NCBI GenBank assembly: GCA_030549495.1
Contig: JAUIRK010001007.1
Span: 124,001 to 188,000 of the forward strand
Direction of reading: 5' to 3'
Length of the DNA stretch: 64,000 nt
Source: Nectonema munidae
Taxonomy: Eukaryota; Nematomorpha; Nectonematoida; Nectonematidae
Part shown: positions 23,660 to 42,639 of the stretch, in pieces
Layout: each line of letters begins with the position of its first letter
Position numbering within the stretch: the stretch's first letter is position 1
The notes under the pieces: generated by a model
What the model saw: the letters and a program-made list of their open reading frames with translations, nothing else
Database searches by the model: none
Told to the model about the DNA's origin: nothing
Made by a program: the position numbers and the translations under genes

Positions 23660-25600
23660 ATCAAAGCTTTAGCTATAAACGATAGAGAGACTGTGTTCAT
23701 CGGAAATATATAATCAATTTTGATTTTTATCAGGGAAAACATACATTATTTTTGCGGAATCTTCGTCTTTTTCTAAAAAAAAGAAAATATCTGAAAAATA
23801 GCCATCGTTGCGTTACTGATAACTATTTTTCGTCTTCAAATCTTTTTGTAAAAATGACAGAAAACAGCAAAAAATTACATCTACGTTCAAAGTCTGCATC
23901 TACTCAAAACCTGCAGAGGAAGTTTTCTGATATTCAAAAGCCTTGAAAAAGTGGGATAGTAAAAATTATGGCCTCATTAAACTTTTACAATTCACAAATG
24001 GGTTGGATCGATATAATGTATCAAAACTTTGCAACATAAATGCCATGTCTTCATGGTAAAAGGGGTATTTTCCTATTATAAGCTATTTTTGATTTGAATT
24101 GTGTAACTTTCAACATAAGTGAAAAAAGAGGAAAAATATCACAGCTTGATTTCAGAAGACATTTGGTAACAACGCTTTTTTTTGAAAAGATGAAAACTTA
24201 TGGATTACTTCCAAAATAAAGAAATTTTTGACTTAAATTTAAATACCAAAATTTGTGAGTTTTTTTTTTACATTTTTCAATGCTCCATATCAAATGTGAT
24301 TATATTCACATAGTAAAATAGTAAAATAATTGCCTAAGACAATTAAATTAAAAATAAGCAAGGTATATGGTGAAATAATTCGGTTGGAAACTTATAGTTG
24401 TGATTAAAATTATTCCTTTTTGAAAATTAAGTCAAATATGATGTAGCCAGAGACATATAGACAATTTTTTTAGGGACTTCAAAACATTAAAATATTAATC
24501 TAATGTATAAAGAAAAGACTAATCAACGTTTTTATTGGAAAAATTGAATAAAAATTTAAAAAAATATGTCATTTGGATATTTTCTCCATCATCTGCACAT
24601 TTGATTTTCTCCTTTTTAATTTTATAGCGTTTAAAAACTTTGTAACGAAAAAAGTATCTTCAAGAGTCCATTTTTGTCATCTATCTCATTTAAATAAACT
24701 ACATTATAAAAACAATGATAATAATATATCACAATTTTCTTCTTTTTATTTAGCGGTATTGAATTTTTTGAGAAATGCGAGATATCGAATAAGCAAGTGA
24801 ATTGGAAAATAAGCATTTTTTGATTTAAGAAATCATATAAAACAAATTATTTACACTTCACAGTTAATCTTGATTAGAGAAGCCTAAAAACTCTTAATAA
24901 ATAAAAACTGAGAATTTTCCAAATTTAGGTGTAGGTTTGTGCATAATTTAGTTATGTTTTGAAATGCAGGTTTGTTTATACTATTTGGAGATAACAAACC
25001 GTAAGTTTCAAAACAGCGTAAGCTCCTTCACCACGACAAGGTAAATGCACTTTGAAGGAGTAAAGGCATCCAGGAAACTCACTTATAGAAACTAATAACA
25101 AATTTTTGTTTTTTTTAATTTTTTTTTGTTTTTTTTAACTTTATAAAAAGAAATACTAAGAATAAAAACATGCAAGGAAAAGAAAGAAGAGAGAAATAAA
25201 TATATATTTAGATAAGAAAAGAAATTGATAGAAATAAAGCGTCAAAAGTTAACAAAGCTTATTATCAAAACATTTTCTGAAAACTGAAAAGATGATCACA
25301 TAGAAACAAAGTATAAATAGAGCTCGAAATGTAAAATTGGAAAATTCAAAAATAAAAAATCAATGTGTACCCCGGTCTTCCAGAGTAAAAAATGATGAAC
25401 TCTTCTATCAATCAAACCTTTGTAGACTAAATGTTTTATGACTTCGTTGTCCAGGTTATCACTAATTTTTGCTTCGGAGCGATTAGTCTAGTGTCCGAAG
25501 AAACAATGAATTTTTCATGATCTGAAACTGACGAATTTAAAAAAAGGGTGACATGTTCTAGCAATTTCTCTTTGGTTTTGGAATTGTAATAATAAACAGA
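23660..25600. other. AT-rich region without recognisable gene
   Basis: No supported gene. A short plus-strand frame at 23752-23946 is Lys/Ser-rich and could be the N-terminus of a decayed element, but it has no domain. A small GC-richer patch at 25019-25063 has an inverted pair CTCCTTCA / TGAAGGAG separated by about 24 bp. Confidence 0.35.
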
Positions 25601-26579
25601 TCATTTTAAATTTTGAATACATGACGTCAACAAAAAATGGCTCTCTCCAGTGAAGACAGATTTAAGAAGCAAGGAATCCCTTGCACATTCTTCCTTAAGG
25701 GCCATAACAAGATTCGAAATATTTTGAGGAGTCCAATTGATCGTTAAAATATGGCTTTTGGACTCTGAAGCATTTTTTTCCACATATTTGGTATATTTTT
25801 TTCTGAAACACGTGGTTGAAAAATATACTCCTTGAGTAAAGAGACATATTTATCAATATATGATCCTAATTTATTACTATATTTTGAACCTATACTCCAA
25901 GATAAATGATCAAATGCTAATTACTCTGTAAAACATAACAATCCACTCGGATCAAAAAACATATTTTCTAAAGATTTGAAAGATGATGCATCTAAAATAT
26001 TACGGGTATTTCTAACTAGATTTTCATAGAATTGATGCGTACACAAGGTAATAATAGGATTTTTAAACCTAGTTTGATTGCAGAAACTAAAGCTCTCTCT
26101 CTTGGTCACATCCTATGATGATTTTAGTTCCTAATATTTTGGCATTGATATATGAGAAAAAAATTATATGCCTCTGTTTCTCCATCCCAATGTAGAAGAA
26201 TAGGGCCCATAAAAATGGGGCTCGAACAGGTACCTCTACGAAAAATTCGGTTATCCTGAAAAACAAAATAGTTAAGAAAACATGGTCCTACATTGAAGGT
26301 CTATCCACACACATGATAAAATTGTTCTTAACTGCAGATAAAAAATGTTTAAAACATAAATCAGAATAAAGTATAAAACAAGGTGCTTTCACAAAGCACC
26401 TCTTGAATGAATCCTGAATGGACCCCGATTTTGTAAATTTTGAATTTCATCTGCAAAGTTTTAATAGTCTTTTTTTTCTATTTAGAATAATATCTAGATA
26501 CAGCAATTGTAAATAATTTTTTATTTTCATGTCTTGAATCAAAAAATTTGGCATTATCAAAAGTTGAATAATAAAGAAT

Positions 26580-27600
26580 TTTGGAGGAATTACGAGTCCA
26601 AACACCACAGTCATCTACACAAAGGATCAATTTTTATTAAAAAACAAACATTTTCCCTTGGTCCTTTAGGTATACATATTCGAAAGAATGTCTATATGAT
26701 TTCTCAGTATGAAGTCAAACCATTCATCTTTAATCAAAAAATTACTTTCAGGTTGTTTGGTTCCTGAGTTATTTGGGCATTTTAAGAAGTAATTATGTTC
26801 TAATAAAATAGTTTTTTGAAAAATTTAAGTGAATGAAATTTAAAAGAGCGGAATTTACATGTTTTTTTTCGCAATTAAAAAAAACAAATTGATCAGGCTT
26901 CACATAAATATTCTCTATTGAAATTGAAAGTAGAAAATAGTATATACATTTTTTCTGATGAAAATGATGTTTCATTCATAGGCGTTAAAGTTGTGTTCAA
27001 TATGTTATGAATAATAGTAGAATTATCATAAGGCGGATATGTCATCTTAATTGGAAGATTCAAAGCATTTGATAGTGGGGTAGCAGTAAAAATATTGGAC
27101 TGTCCATTCAAAACAAATAAGTTTTGTATGGCATCTTCTAAATCGCAAACTTTGTTAAAATTTATATTGAAATATTTGAAAGAATTCAAACCTAGTTCTA
27201 TTGTCACTAAAAGCTAAAAACTATTAAATACTTTTCGTTATCATAAAAAAGGATAGAAATGGCATTATATAAGCAATTACCATGTCCAGTTGATACCAGG
27301 GTAACATAATCATTATATAATTCAAAATAATTCAAAATAATTCAAAATGAATAAAGCATTAATATCAATTGGAGAATGATAAATATTTAAACGATCTGAA
27401 AAACATAAATTTTCTTTTTTTTTAAATATCTTTTCAGCTTTCAAAAAAAGTTTTATAATCTATATTAGAATTAGATTCAATTTTTTTCTTATTAATTAAA
27501 AAATTATTAAGAAAAAAAACTTGTTCCTCCTTTGAAAGCCAACAGGATTCCACATCATACGAATTAGAACACACTTTACAATTCAACATGGGAATGTTTT
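26580..27600 (-). pseudogene. Decayed coding remnant with OTU/vertnin-like motif
   Basis: On the minus strand at about 27320-27220 a frame reads VTLVSTGHGNCLYNAISILF, the pattern of OTU-fold proteins (GxGNCLFxAxS, with the nucleophile Cys followed by Leu). It continues after a shift at 27207-26893 with LSNALNLPIKMTYPPYDN, which resembles vertnin-like proteins found in many invertebrate repeats. A further phrase near 26590-26630 reads DDCGVWTRNSSK. A Cys-containing segment at 27434-27622 may belong to the same product. At least two frame breaks are needed, so it is either a pseudogene or an exon set I cannot join. The source (host family or transposon) is unknown. Confidence 0.4.
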
Positions 27601-27799
27601 CCAACTGTCTCACAGAGTTCAAACTGACTAGAACTTTTAGCGCTTTCTGTTGTTTGGGTAAAAACCTTAAAATAAATTTTATAACAAAAAATGTGTAGAG
27701 AAAAAAACGAAAAATTTTGACAAATAAAAAATAGAAAAAAATAAAAGTATATCAACCCAAGTGAAACAAGTTTCATTTACTTACCTTCAAAAAAGATTT

Positions 27800-30700
27800 C
27801 AACAAAAAGACTTTCTAAGACTCTACATCGATCAATTTTGAAAAGTTAACTAATCTTAATAAATGAACTGAAAAATATAACTTTTTTCCTGCAATAAACT
27901 TTTATAGGTTTATAAAAATATTTTTAATTTAGATAATTACTTTGAAAACATTAAAAGCATAAAAGAGCTGAACTTATGATATAAAAACACTTTTGCAAGT
28001 TCTTAAGTTATTTGTCAATTTCAATTCCAAAACACAATAAGTATGTTCAATTAAAAATCTTGTTTCTCGTATTGCAATATCATCCCTTCAAAATATCTTT
28101 TGTCTCCCCTTCTTTTTTTCAACATTAAAAAGATTTTGGGAAGATTTATAAAAAAAAATCCGTTTTTTTATTTTTAAATATTTTTTATAAAAAATTAATT
28201 TTGGAATAATAATTTTATATGCTTTTTTTCTTCTTAAACCCATGAGTTGTTTTTTTCGCTAATCAGCTTTTTTGTCTAAACCTTTAATTTTCATTTTGAA
28301 GCCAAGCAGGATTTCCCGCTTCTACATGAATATTTCTTGAATGAATGATAATTTATTTACAAAAGTTCACTAAAAATATAAAAATATAGACATGTAAAAT
28401 AACATAAAAGGGAAATCTAAAGGTAAATTAAAGCAAAAATATAAACTGAATTTTGACTTTTGAAGGTAAGTATCAAAGGCCCAATAGCCGCTTGAAGACA
28501 CAAACTGAGCAAACCACTTGTGAATAAACAACGTTTAAAAACAAGATATTCCTTCAAAAAAAGTTCGGATTTATATTAGGAATTGTGAAAAGTGAACGAA
28601 CTTAATTATATTTTCTAAAAATTTAATTTAATTTTTAGTCTTTATAACTTCTATGATATTTGTTTGATCTATCTGAGTGCATATGATTGAAATGTGTATT
28701 TTTCAAGCATACACTTGTGTTGTTTTCAAAGAAAAAATATATATATGAAAGAAGTGCCTTATATTTCATAAATAAATTCCTAAACAAAAAGACAAGATTC
28801 ACCCATACTCTGATCCAAAAATTTATAAGAATCATTTGGCCAAAAAGTTTTTTCTAGGATTCCTTATTTTTTGTGTTCTAAACACGGGATATTCAAAAAT
28901 TGTCTCCGCATTTGAACAGATTTCTCAACTGCCCATTATATATAGTTTGTACTGAGAGCTCTCAAAGTAACTTTTTTAAAAAGCTTTTCTCTTCAGCTAA
29001 ATACAGAGAAAAATAAAAACATAATGAGATATTTATATTTATGTTTATACCAAATTATTTATGCAAAAAAAATCTAAATAACATTTCTTTTTGTGGACAT
29101 AAAATCGGACTTTTTGTTTAATATATGCTCATTTATTTATATAAAACATCAAAATTATTAATATCTTATTCATTTTGACATTCAACATTAGAAATCAAAT
29201 GCTTGCCAATCGAAGACATCACTTTTATCATTGAAGCATCTTTAATTTTACATCTACCACGATCTCAAGGTTATGTGTTCTTCAAAACGTTCCCGTAATC
29301 TTTTAGATGTTTCTTCCAAGTAAGATGTTCCGCTCCACAATTATAAATGCAAATTACTTTACTTTTATTAAGTTTGGGAATCGGTTCTTTTATAAATTTT
29401 CGGAACATTTTTTGACATTATAAAATTTTTGCAAGTTTATGTCTGCTAATGTTTGCCTAAACACCTTTTTAACATGTTTTCAAACTTCTTACTTTCATTT
29501 TCACCTATTTATTGTAACCCAAAAAATACTTTTATCATTGAAACATTAAAATTAAGTTCTTTTTTGACACCTTTTTTTTTAACTAATTGTCAATCATATT
29601 GTCTAAATTTCGTTATACCCATTTTTAATAAAGATATTTGTAATCAACAAAATATCAGCATTTATACGAATTATTTTGAAGATATTTTATCGATTTCATT
29701 AATGAAGCATTTAACTAAGCTAGACTTTAGGGTTCTTGGCTGAAAACGAATCAAAACTTAGGAATTGATTTCAAGAGTCAGGCTTCAAAAAATAGTTGGT
29801 CAAGAGTGTGTTTTGTTCTTTTATAATAACATCATCGTGTTTTTATTTTCTCTGTATTCAGCTGATGAGAATTGATGAAAAGATATCTTTACACTAAAGT
29901 TATCTCTCGTTTGACATTTTATTTAATAAACAACATTATTAAAAGATACCAGGACCGTGAAGAGTTGCAGATTTGCAAAATTGTGTGATAAAAGAAAAAT
30001 TTAATACATCAATTTCTCTGCTATCTACTTCTTTAATTATTCGCGGGTATTTAATTGGAAGGATATTACTGTGTTAGAGGATGAAAGTTTTCAAGCTAGT
30101 TAATTATAGAGGATTAGTTAATTAATTTACTTTAAAAAAAGTGGAGGCCAGCGAATACATTATATTTTTAATGTCTCGGATCTATGATTTATACAAAGTG
30201 CAAAATGGAATACCTTAAAAAAAAATTTTAATTTGATTGGCCTATATTTGACAGCTTTTTTTTTAGCTTTATTCATATCAACGAAAGTTATTAAATATTT
30301 TAATAAGTCAATAAAAGTCCATTTTTATTATGTAACATAAAGGCAATCTTAATTCCTGCAAAATTTGTTTATACTAAGAATGATGCTTTTAAACGAATCT
30401 TAATATAAGATTAAATGCGGGTTAAGTCAGTAAAGAGTCAATTATTTGCACTACACAAACGTATTATAAATAAGTTTGGCATATATTTGATATCTATTAA
30501 GTAGTATTTAGTATGTTTTATTGACATATTGTATACATGCTAGAATCTAGATAACCTCAATATTACATTTGTTATCCTACAGCATCCATCTATAAACACT
30601 TTATGGAGAGCTTTTCTTTTTCATTTATTGTTAATCATTTACGTCAGGGTTATTGTAAAAATTTGAATTTTTTTAAATATTATATGAATTATGGACACTT

Positions 30701-31260
30701 GATCATTCAAAAATATCTTAAAGAATGTGTTATTGAAGAAAAACATCTTGTCCTTCAAAACCAATTCTGCCACAGACCATAAGAAATGATAAAACTCTAA
30801 ATGTTTTCTTAATTTTCGAATTACAAAATTATATTAAACGCAATAATGCTTATTTATTATAAGTTCAATAAGAATGTTTTTTGTCTATATGAGTTTATTA
30901 GTCAGTAATTGAATGTAAGAAAGGCTTCATTGGAGTCGTCCTTCTTTAGGAGATTCAAAAATTAAACATCATTTTCAAAATTAAAAAACTTACTTGGAAA
31001 GTAGAATAATTTCAAGGCTGAGAGTATTTTCAGTTTTTTACCTCAAAATATTCAAATAAACCAAAACAAATTTAAATAAAGATCACGTATGTTGAAATGT
31101 AGCCAGCCATGACGCTATGTATTCCTTAACGCTACCGCAAAATTTGAAATTGATTGTAAAAAGCATAGAAAAGCTCACAACCAGACAGGACTAGTTAGTT
31201 CATGTAACTTTTAGGGCTAGCTATAGCTTTATTACTGCTTATATGTTTTGTGCGTATTTT
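27800..31260. other. AT-rich intergenic DNA
   Basis: No recognisable coding region, RNA gene or complete mobile element. Short frames such as 29453-29743 lack domains. Sequence is rich in A and T runs. Confidence 0.4.
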
Positions 31261-31266
31261 TAGATG

Positions 31267-31545
31267 GTGTGATGAATTGGTTTAATTATTATAAAGAGTA
31301 GTTAATATAGTTAACTGTTTCTTAGCATAGTTGTATCTTTTATGTGTATTTTTTATATTAGCTAATCATCTCTCATCTGATTGGTCAAATTTATGTCAAT
31401 AAATATATTTCAACCAATGAGAATGACACACACGCGCTAGCCTATTATTATATAGAAAACGAACTCATCACACCAAGGAATCTCTGTAAATACGTTTGTT
31501 GCATAGGCATAATAAAGATTACATCATCACCACTCTATGCATAAA
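31267..31545 (+). mobile_element. Possible solo LTR
   Basis: The segment starts TGTGATGAATTGG, has a TATATAG box near 31450, and has an AATAAAG poly-A signal near 31510. A CTCATCACACC phrase mirrors the start. A TGTGATGAATT start also occurs near 53482. This order is that of an LTR. The 3' border and a target duplication could not be fixed, and no internal retroelement genes are adjacent. Confidence 0.25.
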
Positions 31546-31732
31546 ATTGCTATAACTATGCATACGTAATTTCTTACTTATTTTATAAACGATTTTCATT
31601 GGTTGAGTAAGCAACAACGCTTCCAATCAAACAAGTTATTTAGTGTATATGAAGTAAAGGTAATGATAATAATTCTATGTTCATTATGTTGATAAACAAC
31701 ATATTTATAACTATATTTATTAATCGTGATAA

Positions 31733-36550
<4,818 letters not shown>

Positions 36551-36819
36551 ATAATGATGATGATGTTGACAAAGACGATGATGATAGCGATGATGGTGGT
36601 AAGAAGATTGCTAGAACCTCCTAGAAAAAATTTTGAATTTACGATATTCTTTGAAATAGGGAAATATAAGAAGAAAGCAAATAAGTAGACAACGTTTAAA
36701 TCATCATCATAATCATAAACAGGCCACAACGAGTGTGAGTAATCTGGCTCACATGACACCCCCGCCGTCGGGCGGATAATACCTTTTGAGGGGGGACCTG
36801 TATCCCAGGTTTAAGCCAA
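36551..36819. other. Spacer after the GAT array
   Basis: Contains a short GC-rich patch (CACCCCCGCCGTCGGGCGG near 36758) in otherwise AT-rich DNA. No gene or clear poly-A signal assignable to the upstream gene. Confidence 0.4.
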
Positions 36820-37880
36820 TATATTCCAAAAAATATCTTGATTTCAGTGAAAACAAATGATAGAGGGTGTGAGATATCTCGAGCGATTTATGCAAAAGTA
36901 AAATATCGGTAGTAGCAAAGTGTTAAATCACAAGAATTAAGGTGTTTAAAAGAAAAAAAAACAGGGGTGTTACCTGAACTAGGGAATCCTCTATATGAAT
37001 GCTTTTGTTCAATGAGAGAGAAAAAAGTACAAATTCCAGGTCCTCTTTTGATCGAGAAAGCAAAATCGCTTCATAGTGAACTCTATATTCTGAAGCAAGT
37101 CCTGCCAACTGGATGGTTGCAGAGATATCAGAAAAGGTTTAATATAGTTCACAAGCGTGAGCACGGAGAAAGAGCAAGTGCAGATATAAAAAATGCAGAA
37201 GAATGGAAGAATTTTTTATAACTGATATCCTATAAAAAGTATTCTGAAAGTTGTATATTTAATGCAGGTGAAACAGGTATCTATTTTATACAGCCACACC
37301 AAGTGGTAGGCTCGCTAAGAAAAATAAAACTGTTAGTCGAAGTAAAAAAACTTTAAATAGATCGTCTCTGTTACTTTGAGCAAACATGACTGGTACCGAA
37401 AAGTTACCTTTGCTAGTAATTGGAAAGTTTCAAAGTCCAAGATGTTTTAAAAAGAAAAAAATAACTTGTCTCTGCACTATAAACACAATAAAGCATCCTG
37501 AATGACTAAAGATATTATTTGTGATTCGCTTTTTTTGCAGAAAGAAAAGAGGAAAATTGCTTTGATCCTTGATCATTGTCCTGCGCATCCAAATAGTGTT
37601 AAAACTTCAAATATTGATTTTTTACCTCCCATCACACTTCTATATTACAACCAATTGATGCTGGTATAATACGAAGTGTCAAAGCTCACTATTGAAAAAT
37701 TTGATGAAAGAAATTATAGATCGTTTAGAACTTGGTTAAGATTTAAATATGGAAAAGGCAGCAAAGTCTGTTACAATACTTTATGCACTTTACGTGCTAC
37801 AGCAATCATGAAACAACGTATCAATTGAAATGATCAAGAATTGCTTCAATAAATGATTTAGTTTAAGAAGAAGGAAAAAT
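36820..37880 (+). pseudogene. Tigger/pogo transposase remnant
   Basis: At 36820-36960 a weak CENP-B-type helix-turn-helix is readable (EISRAIYAKVKYR). The 84-codon frame at 36967 continues with LYECFCSMREKKVQIPGPLL, then GWLQRYQKRFNI: the second HTH of Tigger/pogo proteins. Near 37245 the frame reads NAGETGIYF, the first catalytic block (normally NADETG; Asp is Gly here). Near 37555 it reads LLLILDHCPAHPNS and later FLPPITLLYYNQ, the second Asp block and the PPN-type block. Stops and shifts occur throughout, so it is dead. TIRs were not identified. Confidence 0.7.
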
Positions 37881-39078
37881 AATAATAATAAAAATATTAA
37901 ACGAAAAGCAAGAAGATACAACAAGTAATTCTACAGAAGAAAAATTTCGTTTAACTGCTGATTTGATAGCTTGTAATGATTAACTGCAATGCTTTGAAAC
38001 GACAGAAGAAATTTCGAATAGTGCGGCTTCAGATGAAGAAAGTGAAAAAGAAGATCAAGAAGAATTCAAAGTATCTCCTTTAGAAGCCTTACGAATGATG
38101 GATCAAGTAAAAAAAAGTGTTAGAAAAATGTGGAATGACAAAGATTGATTTGAAAAAAGCACAAAAGTCTCTACTAAGCGATGTCATTGAGAGCAAAAAA
38201 AATGCGTCAATCTTCAATTCATGAATACACTTTTCTTAAAAACTCTGTTTTTTCAATAAACTTCATTTTTTAATTTTAGTTAAATGAAAATTAATTTTAA
38301 TAAATAATAGTTTTTCGATATAAGCACGTGATCAATACAAACACTAGTTTGGATAGTATATCGGATAGGACTTATATCGAATGTTGACTCGCAAATAAAC
38401 TGTTCTATGCCTGTGAAAAAACCATAACTATAAAAGCCTTGTCAAATATGGAGGACACAAAACGAAAGGACTCCTTTATATCTCTGAAGACATCTTTAAA
38501 ATTCACTATTTTCAAATACATTTTTGAAAAACTAATTTTACATTTTTTAATAAATAATACTTAAAGTGAAAAACATTTCCAATAAGTATAAGAATAAGAA
38601 CACACTTAAAAATGAAGAAAGTATATGAGCTTTCAGTATTAGTACTTATGATATGAAGAAAAGCTTGCAATTAAAGAAATGCTAAAAGTGTAGACTAGCT
38701 TGATTGATTGATTGATTGGAGTTTGTAAAAATTTGATTAATTTTTAGGCAGACTAATTTGAAAATATTTAACTTTTTTTTATTTGAATTGAAAAGCAAAT
38801 ATTATATAAAGGTAAATAAATAGTGATGAAGTTTCCTTACTATTATATTCAACGCTTGAGAATGATACGTGTTAGACTAAATGTGATAAAATCAATGGAA
38901 ATTAACTTTCTGAATTGGCTTTGTGATCATACAAGTAATGCTGTTATTTTTTGGTAGTGTGAGAACTAGCGACCTTAGCGCGAGCTACTAGAAGTTTAAT
39001 GGCTCCATCTCCTAACCATTTGCATCTCCCAATATTTAAATTACAGAAAATGAATCATAATTAGATGAAGGATTAGTT

Positions 39079-39231
39079 GGGGCTGTAAACAACATGCCAG
39101 ATATTTAGAGCACACGTTACAACGTGCTATTCATGATGTTTTGAAAGAGAAGATCTGAATAAGTGGTAAGCTAGGTCAAATCGTTTTGATTGCAAAAACA
39201 GGCATGCTGTCCAAAAGAGTCGAACAGGAAA
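39079..39231 (+). pseudogene. hAT transposase fragment
   Basis: One frame reads GCKQHARYLEHTLQRAIHDV and then, past a stop, ISGKLGQIVLIAKTG. HTLQ..xxD..K is the conserved His-Thr-Leu block of hAT transposases. The surrounding 39.2-40.0 kb may hold more decayed hAT sequence, but I could not anchor it. Confidence 0.5.
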
Positions 39232-41159
39232 AGGTCCAATAATAATAGATCAAGCGACTATATGTGTGAAAGTACTTTGGAAAAAAGGACACTCTAATCG
39301 ATATGGCACATCCAGATATGGCATTGATTGAATTTCAATGAACATAAGTAAAATAAGACGAAGAATTTCTTCACATTTCATTTATTCTTACCAAAAGATT
39401 ACAAGGAATAGACTTGACTACAAAGAATTTAAATTCTTCTTTTTAAACTCTCCCAAACTGGTGGCGTGATGATTGCAGGTGTAATTAAAATATATGCGCT
39501 GAAATATCTCTTTGTTAACCGTGTGTTATTGGCTGCAATAAATGACGACCAGATGTAAAGTGTCACCATAAGTGAAAAACAGCTCAACAGGGGAAAAGCG
39601 TAGCATTGTTTGAGATAGCTGTTCGAATGAAACAAAGATCAATGAAATCAAATATGGAATTAGACCAATCACTTATTGGCGTCACTGCGAGTCGGTCATC
39701 AACTATAATATCACTTCGGATTCCAAGCGCTGCTGAATAGAGATAGAAAGTAGACATTTTAAATGAGAAGTATCCAGTTTATCATATGATAAATGGCTAT
39801 GCCACACTATCCTGGAATAGTTCGAATTGTGTCACATGACGTATTTGTGTTAAATAATTGAAAAGAAAGAATTTTGTGGAACTGGATTTCGGCTGATGTT
39901 TCATGGTATAGAGGTCATGTCAAACATATTGATAAGCTATGGCCACTTGTTTCAAAACAATAGCTTCGGCTACGAAACCTAATCTATTTCATGCCAAACG
40001 CTGCGTGATAACAACAAAGTAATGAATACTTCATCAACTGCTTTTTTATTGAAAATATGTGAAGTTTAGAAGATTACAATTATAAATAAATTACTTTAAA
40101 GCTTATTTAAAAAATTGTGACCAAGTTTTATCACGAAGTGATTAACTTGTTTTACCAAGCTGACCAGTTGTATAGCTTCCTCATAACTTTGAATCGATTT
40201 ATTCCTCCTTTTTTGACCCAAAACAATCAGAAACAGTATTGTTTTCCTGTCGCTGTTTAACATAGCAAACAATTCCACGTTGCTGGTATCCTTAGTCTTT
40301 TGACAACAGCATTGGAAGGTGCACGATGTTTCGGCGCCAACATGAATTACATTGCTACAAGAAGTCATCTCTAATTTGTACTTAAAATCTGAAATGATCA
40401 CCCCCCCCCCCCTCTATTAAAAACTAGCCACTTAAAAACCAGATCCTCACTTGCTACCTCTATTGCGCCCTGTCGGGTATCCTAGAAAACTGAAATTAGC
40501 ACATTTTTAGAATTTCAGACTTCGTCTAAGATTTCCGCGGATACTTGAGTTTCTGCTGGACGTTTACTGAAATGCAAAAATCAAAAAAGTATCAGCTATC
40601 GAAATATAAGTAAAATTAATTCATACAAGAAATTTTAGTAAAAAAGATTAAAAAAAAGCTCTATAGAAAAATCAAATCAGTGAAATCGGTATTGATAAAT
40701 TAGAAAAACAATTGAAAGATAAAACTTACCGGAAAAAAATGTATTATATTACACGATGCAGCCTAAATCGTCATACTCGGTTCCTTTTTTCCTTTTTTGT
40801 AGAGGTAGGATCTGATCTTGAAGACAAGAGTGGTGGAAAATTTATTGTAACGGAATTCATTTAAACTTACTGTTTTTTACTTATTTATCTCTTTTAACCT
40901 TTATTCATAACATGTCAGCGACTTTTTCTTTACATTTCTTTTGTACATTTATCCAAATTTTGTACATTCTCCCTCATAAAAGTGATAAAAGTTTCGCCAT
41001 AAGTATCCAATGTTTTTTCGAATTGAAACTTCACATTTTTCTTTTGATGAAAGAAATCCAAAAAAATATATATTTTAGAAATATAAAAAAATAGGGGATC
41101 ATTGGTAGAGTGTTTGTTTTTCGCTTCACTTGAAACATAGTATTTAAACGATCTTCATA
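39232..41159. other. AT-rich region, no recognisable gene
   Basis: Possible further hAT decay to about 40.0 kb. A C run lies at about 40400-40413. The minus-strand frame 40096-40401 has several Cys but no recognised domain and is probably chance. Confidence 0.35.
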
Positions 41160-41600
41160 TATTTATAATCGCCATTTTAAATCGCTTTTCGACAGGTTTT
41201 GATTGATTTTGAAACGAAGTAAATATCACCATTTAATTCAACATGCTTGAAATTTTTTTTAAATAAATAAAAAAATTATTTATTTCTTTATAAAAAGATA
41301 CGGGTAAAAGAAAAATTTATTTCCAAAACTGGACAATTTGGCAAAAATCGACATTTTTATATCGTTTTTTTGACATGTTTTGATTGATTTTCAAATGTAA
41401 TAAAGATTCGAATTAAATTGGGTATACTTGAAAACGGGTATACATATGACAAAAGTATTTGAAATATCGTTAATAAAAAAAATTCAATTTGATTAAGATG
41501 AGTATCCATTTTTAAATAACTTTTTTTGAGAACTTTGATGGATTCAAAAAAATAGCATCACATGGAATTCAATTGGGTAAATTACGTTAAACTACATCAG
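41160..41600 (+). repeat. Diverged copies of the B satellite unit
   Basis: About three degenerate units with the phrases GACAGGTTTTGATTGATTTT, AAATATCACCA and ACTTGAAAACGGGTATACAT. The same phrases build the B arrays at 44690 and 51840. These lie outside, about 1 kb to the left of, the TTAA end at 42274. Confidence 0.6.
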
Positions 41601-42639
41601 CGTATTAAACAATATTTAATTAAATTTGCTCTTGTATACTTGTTGAGCAAATTTCAACCTAATAGTAACTAATTCTTGTTCTGTATTTGATTGTAAAACT
41701 TCTGTTGTTTTATTAAAATCCAACTCTTTTTTGATAGTTTCTTTAAAAAAATTTGGGATTTTGAATATTTGCTTGATTTGAAGCTTTCTTGCTCATAATT
41801 TAAATGGATTTTTTTAAGATGCAAGTATTCTTCATGTGGTTACTCCAAGTTTCAAACTTTCTTTGGTTTAAATTGATTATGTAAATAATGGATAATTTTT
41901 TACTCGTCATAAAGCAATATATGCTTGCCATTCAAAAAATATACCCTTTCCAATGATAATAAGTTCAAAATCCAAAGATAAACCTTGTGACTTATGATTA
42001 GAAATTGCACGTGATAATTTTACATAAGATTGTTATTTATATGCACAAGTGCTTTCTAAAAAAATTCATTATGCGCCTGAATAATCAAAGCATGGCTTTT
42101 TGTTTTTTTATTTTAGACAAGCATAATTAATTCACTTTAGGCCTAAGTACGCTCATAACAGCATCCAGGAATATTAATATTTTTTTCATTTGGAGCAAAA
42201 AATTTGTAACACATTAGAATTACGTTTTATTATCGGATGTGTAACAGCTTATTTGAGCACTTTCGATTTTTAACCCTATTAGTGCTCGGGGGCGTAAAAC
42301 GCCCCCCTTCACTAAAAAATTAATTATAGAAAATTGGCTGAATCATATCCCTTCAAATTTTGTGACTTTTCCTAAAATCGCTAGCTGCATCTTTTGAAAC
42401 CATTTTCATGGTAGTTGAATGACCCTTTCATGTCCAAAACTGTCAATCAAAATCAAAAATTAAAATTTTTCAGCAAAATTTTGACATTATCGGTACTTAT
42501 AACTTAGGATCTATATTATATAATACCTTGAAAATTTATAATTATGTACAGTTTGGAACGCATAACACTTTATATATTTAATTTTTTCAATAATCATGGC
42601 TACTTTTTAGAAAATGTCAATTAAAATTTTGATTGATCA

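Noticed and set aside
38950-39050. A second tRNA-like SINE (TAGCGCGAGCTACTAG region)
   Set aside because: Only a weak B-box resemblance and no second copy in the window.
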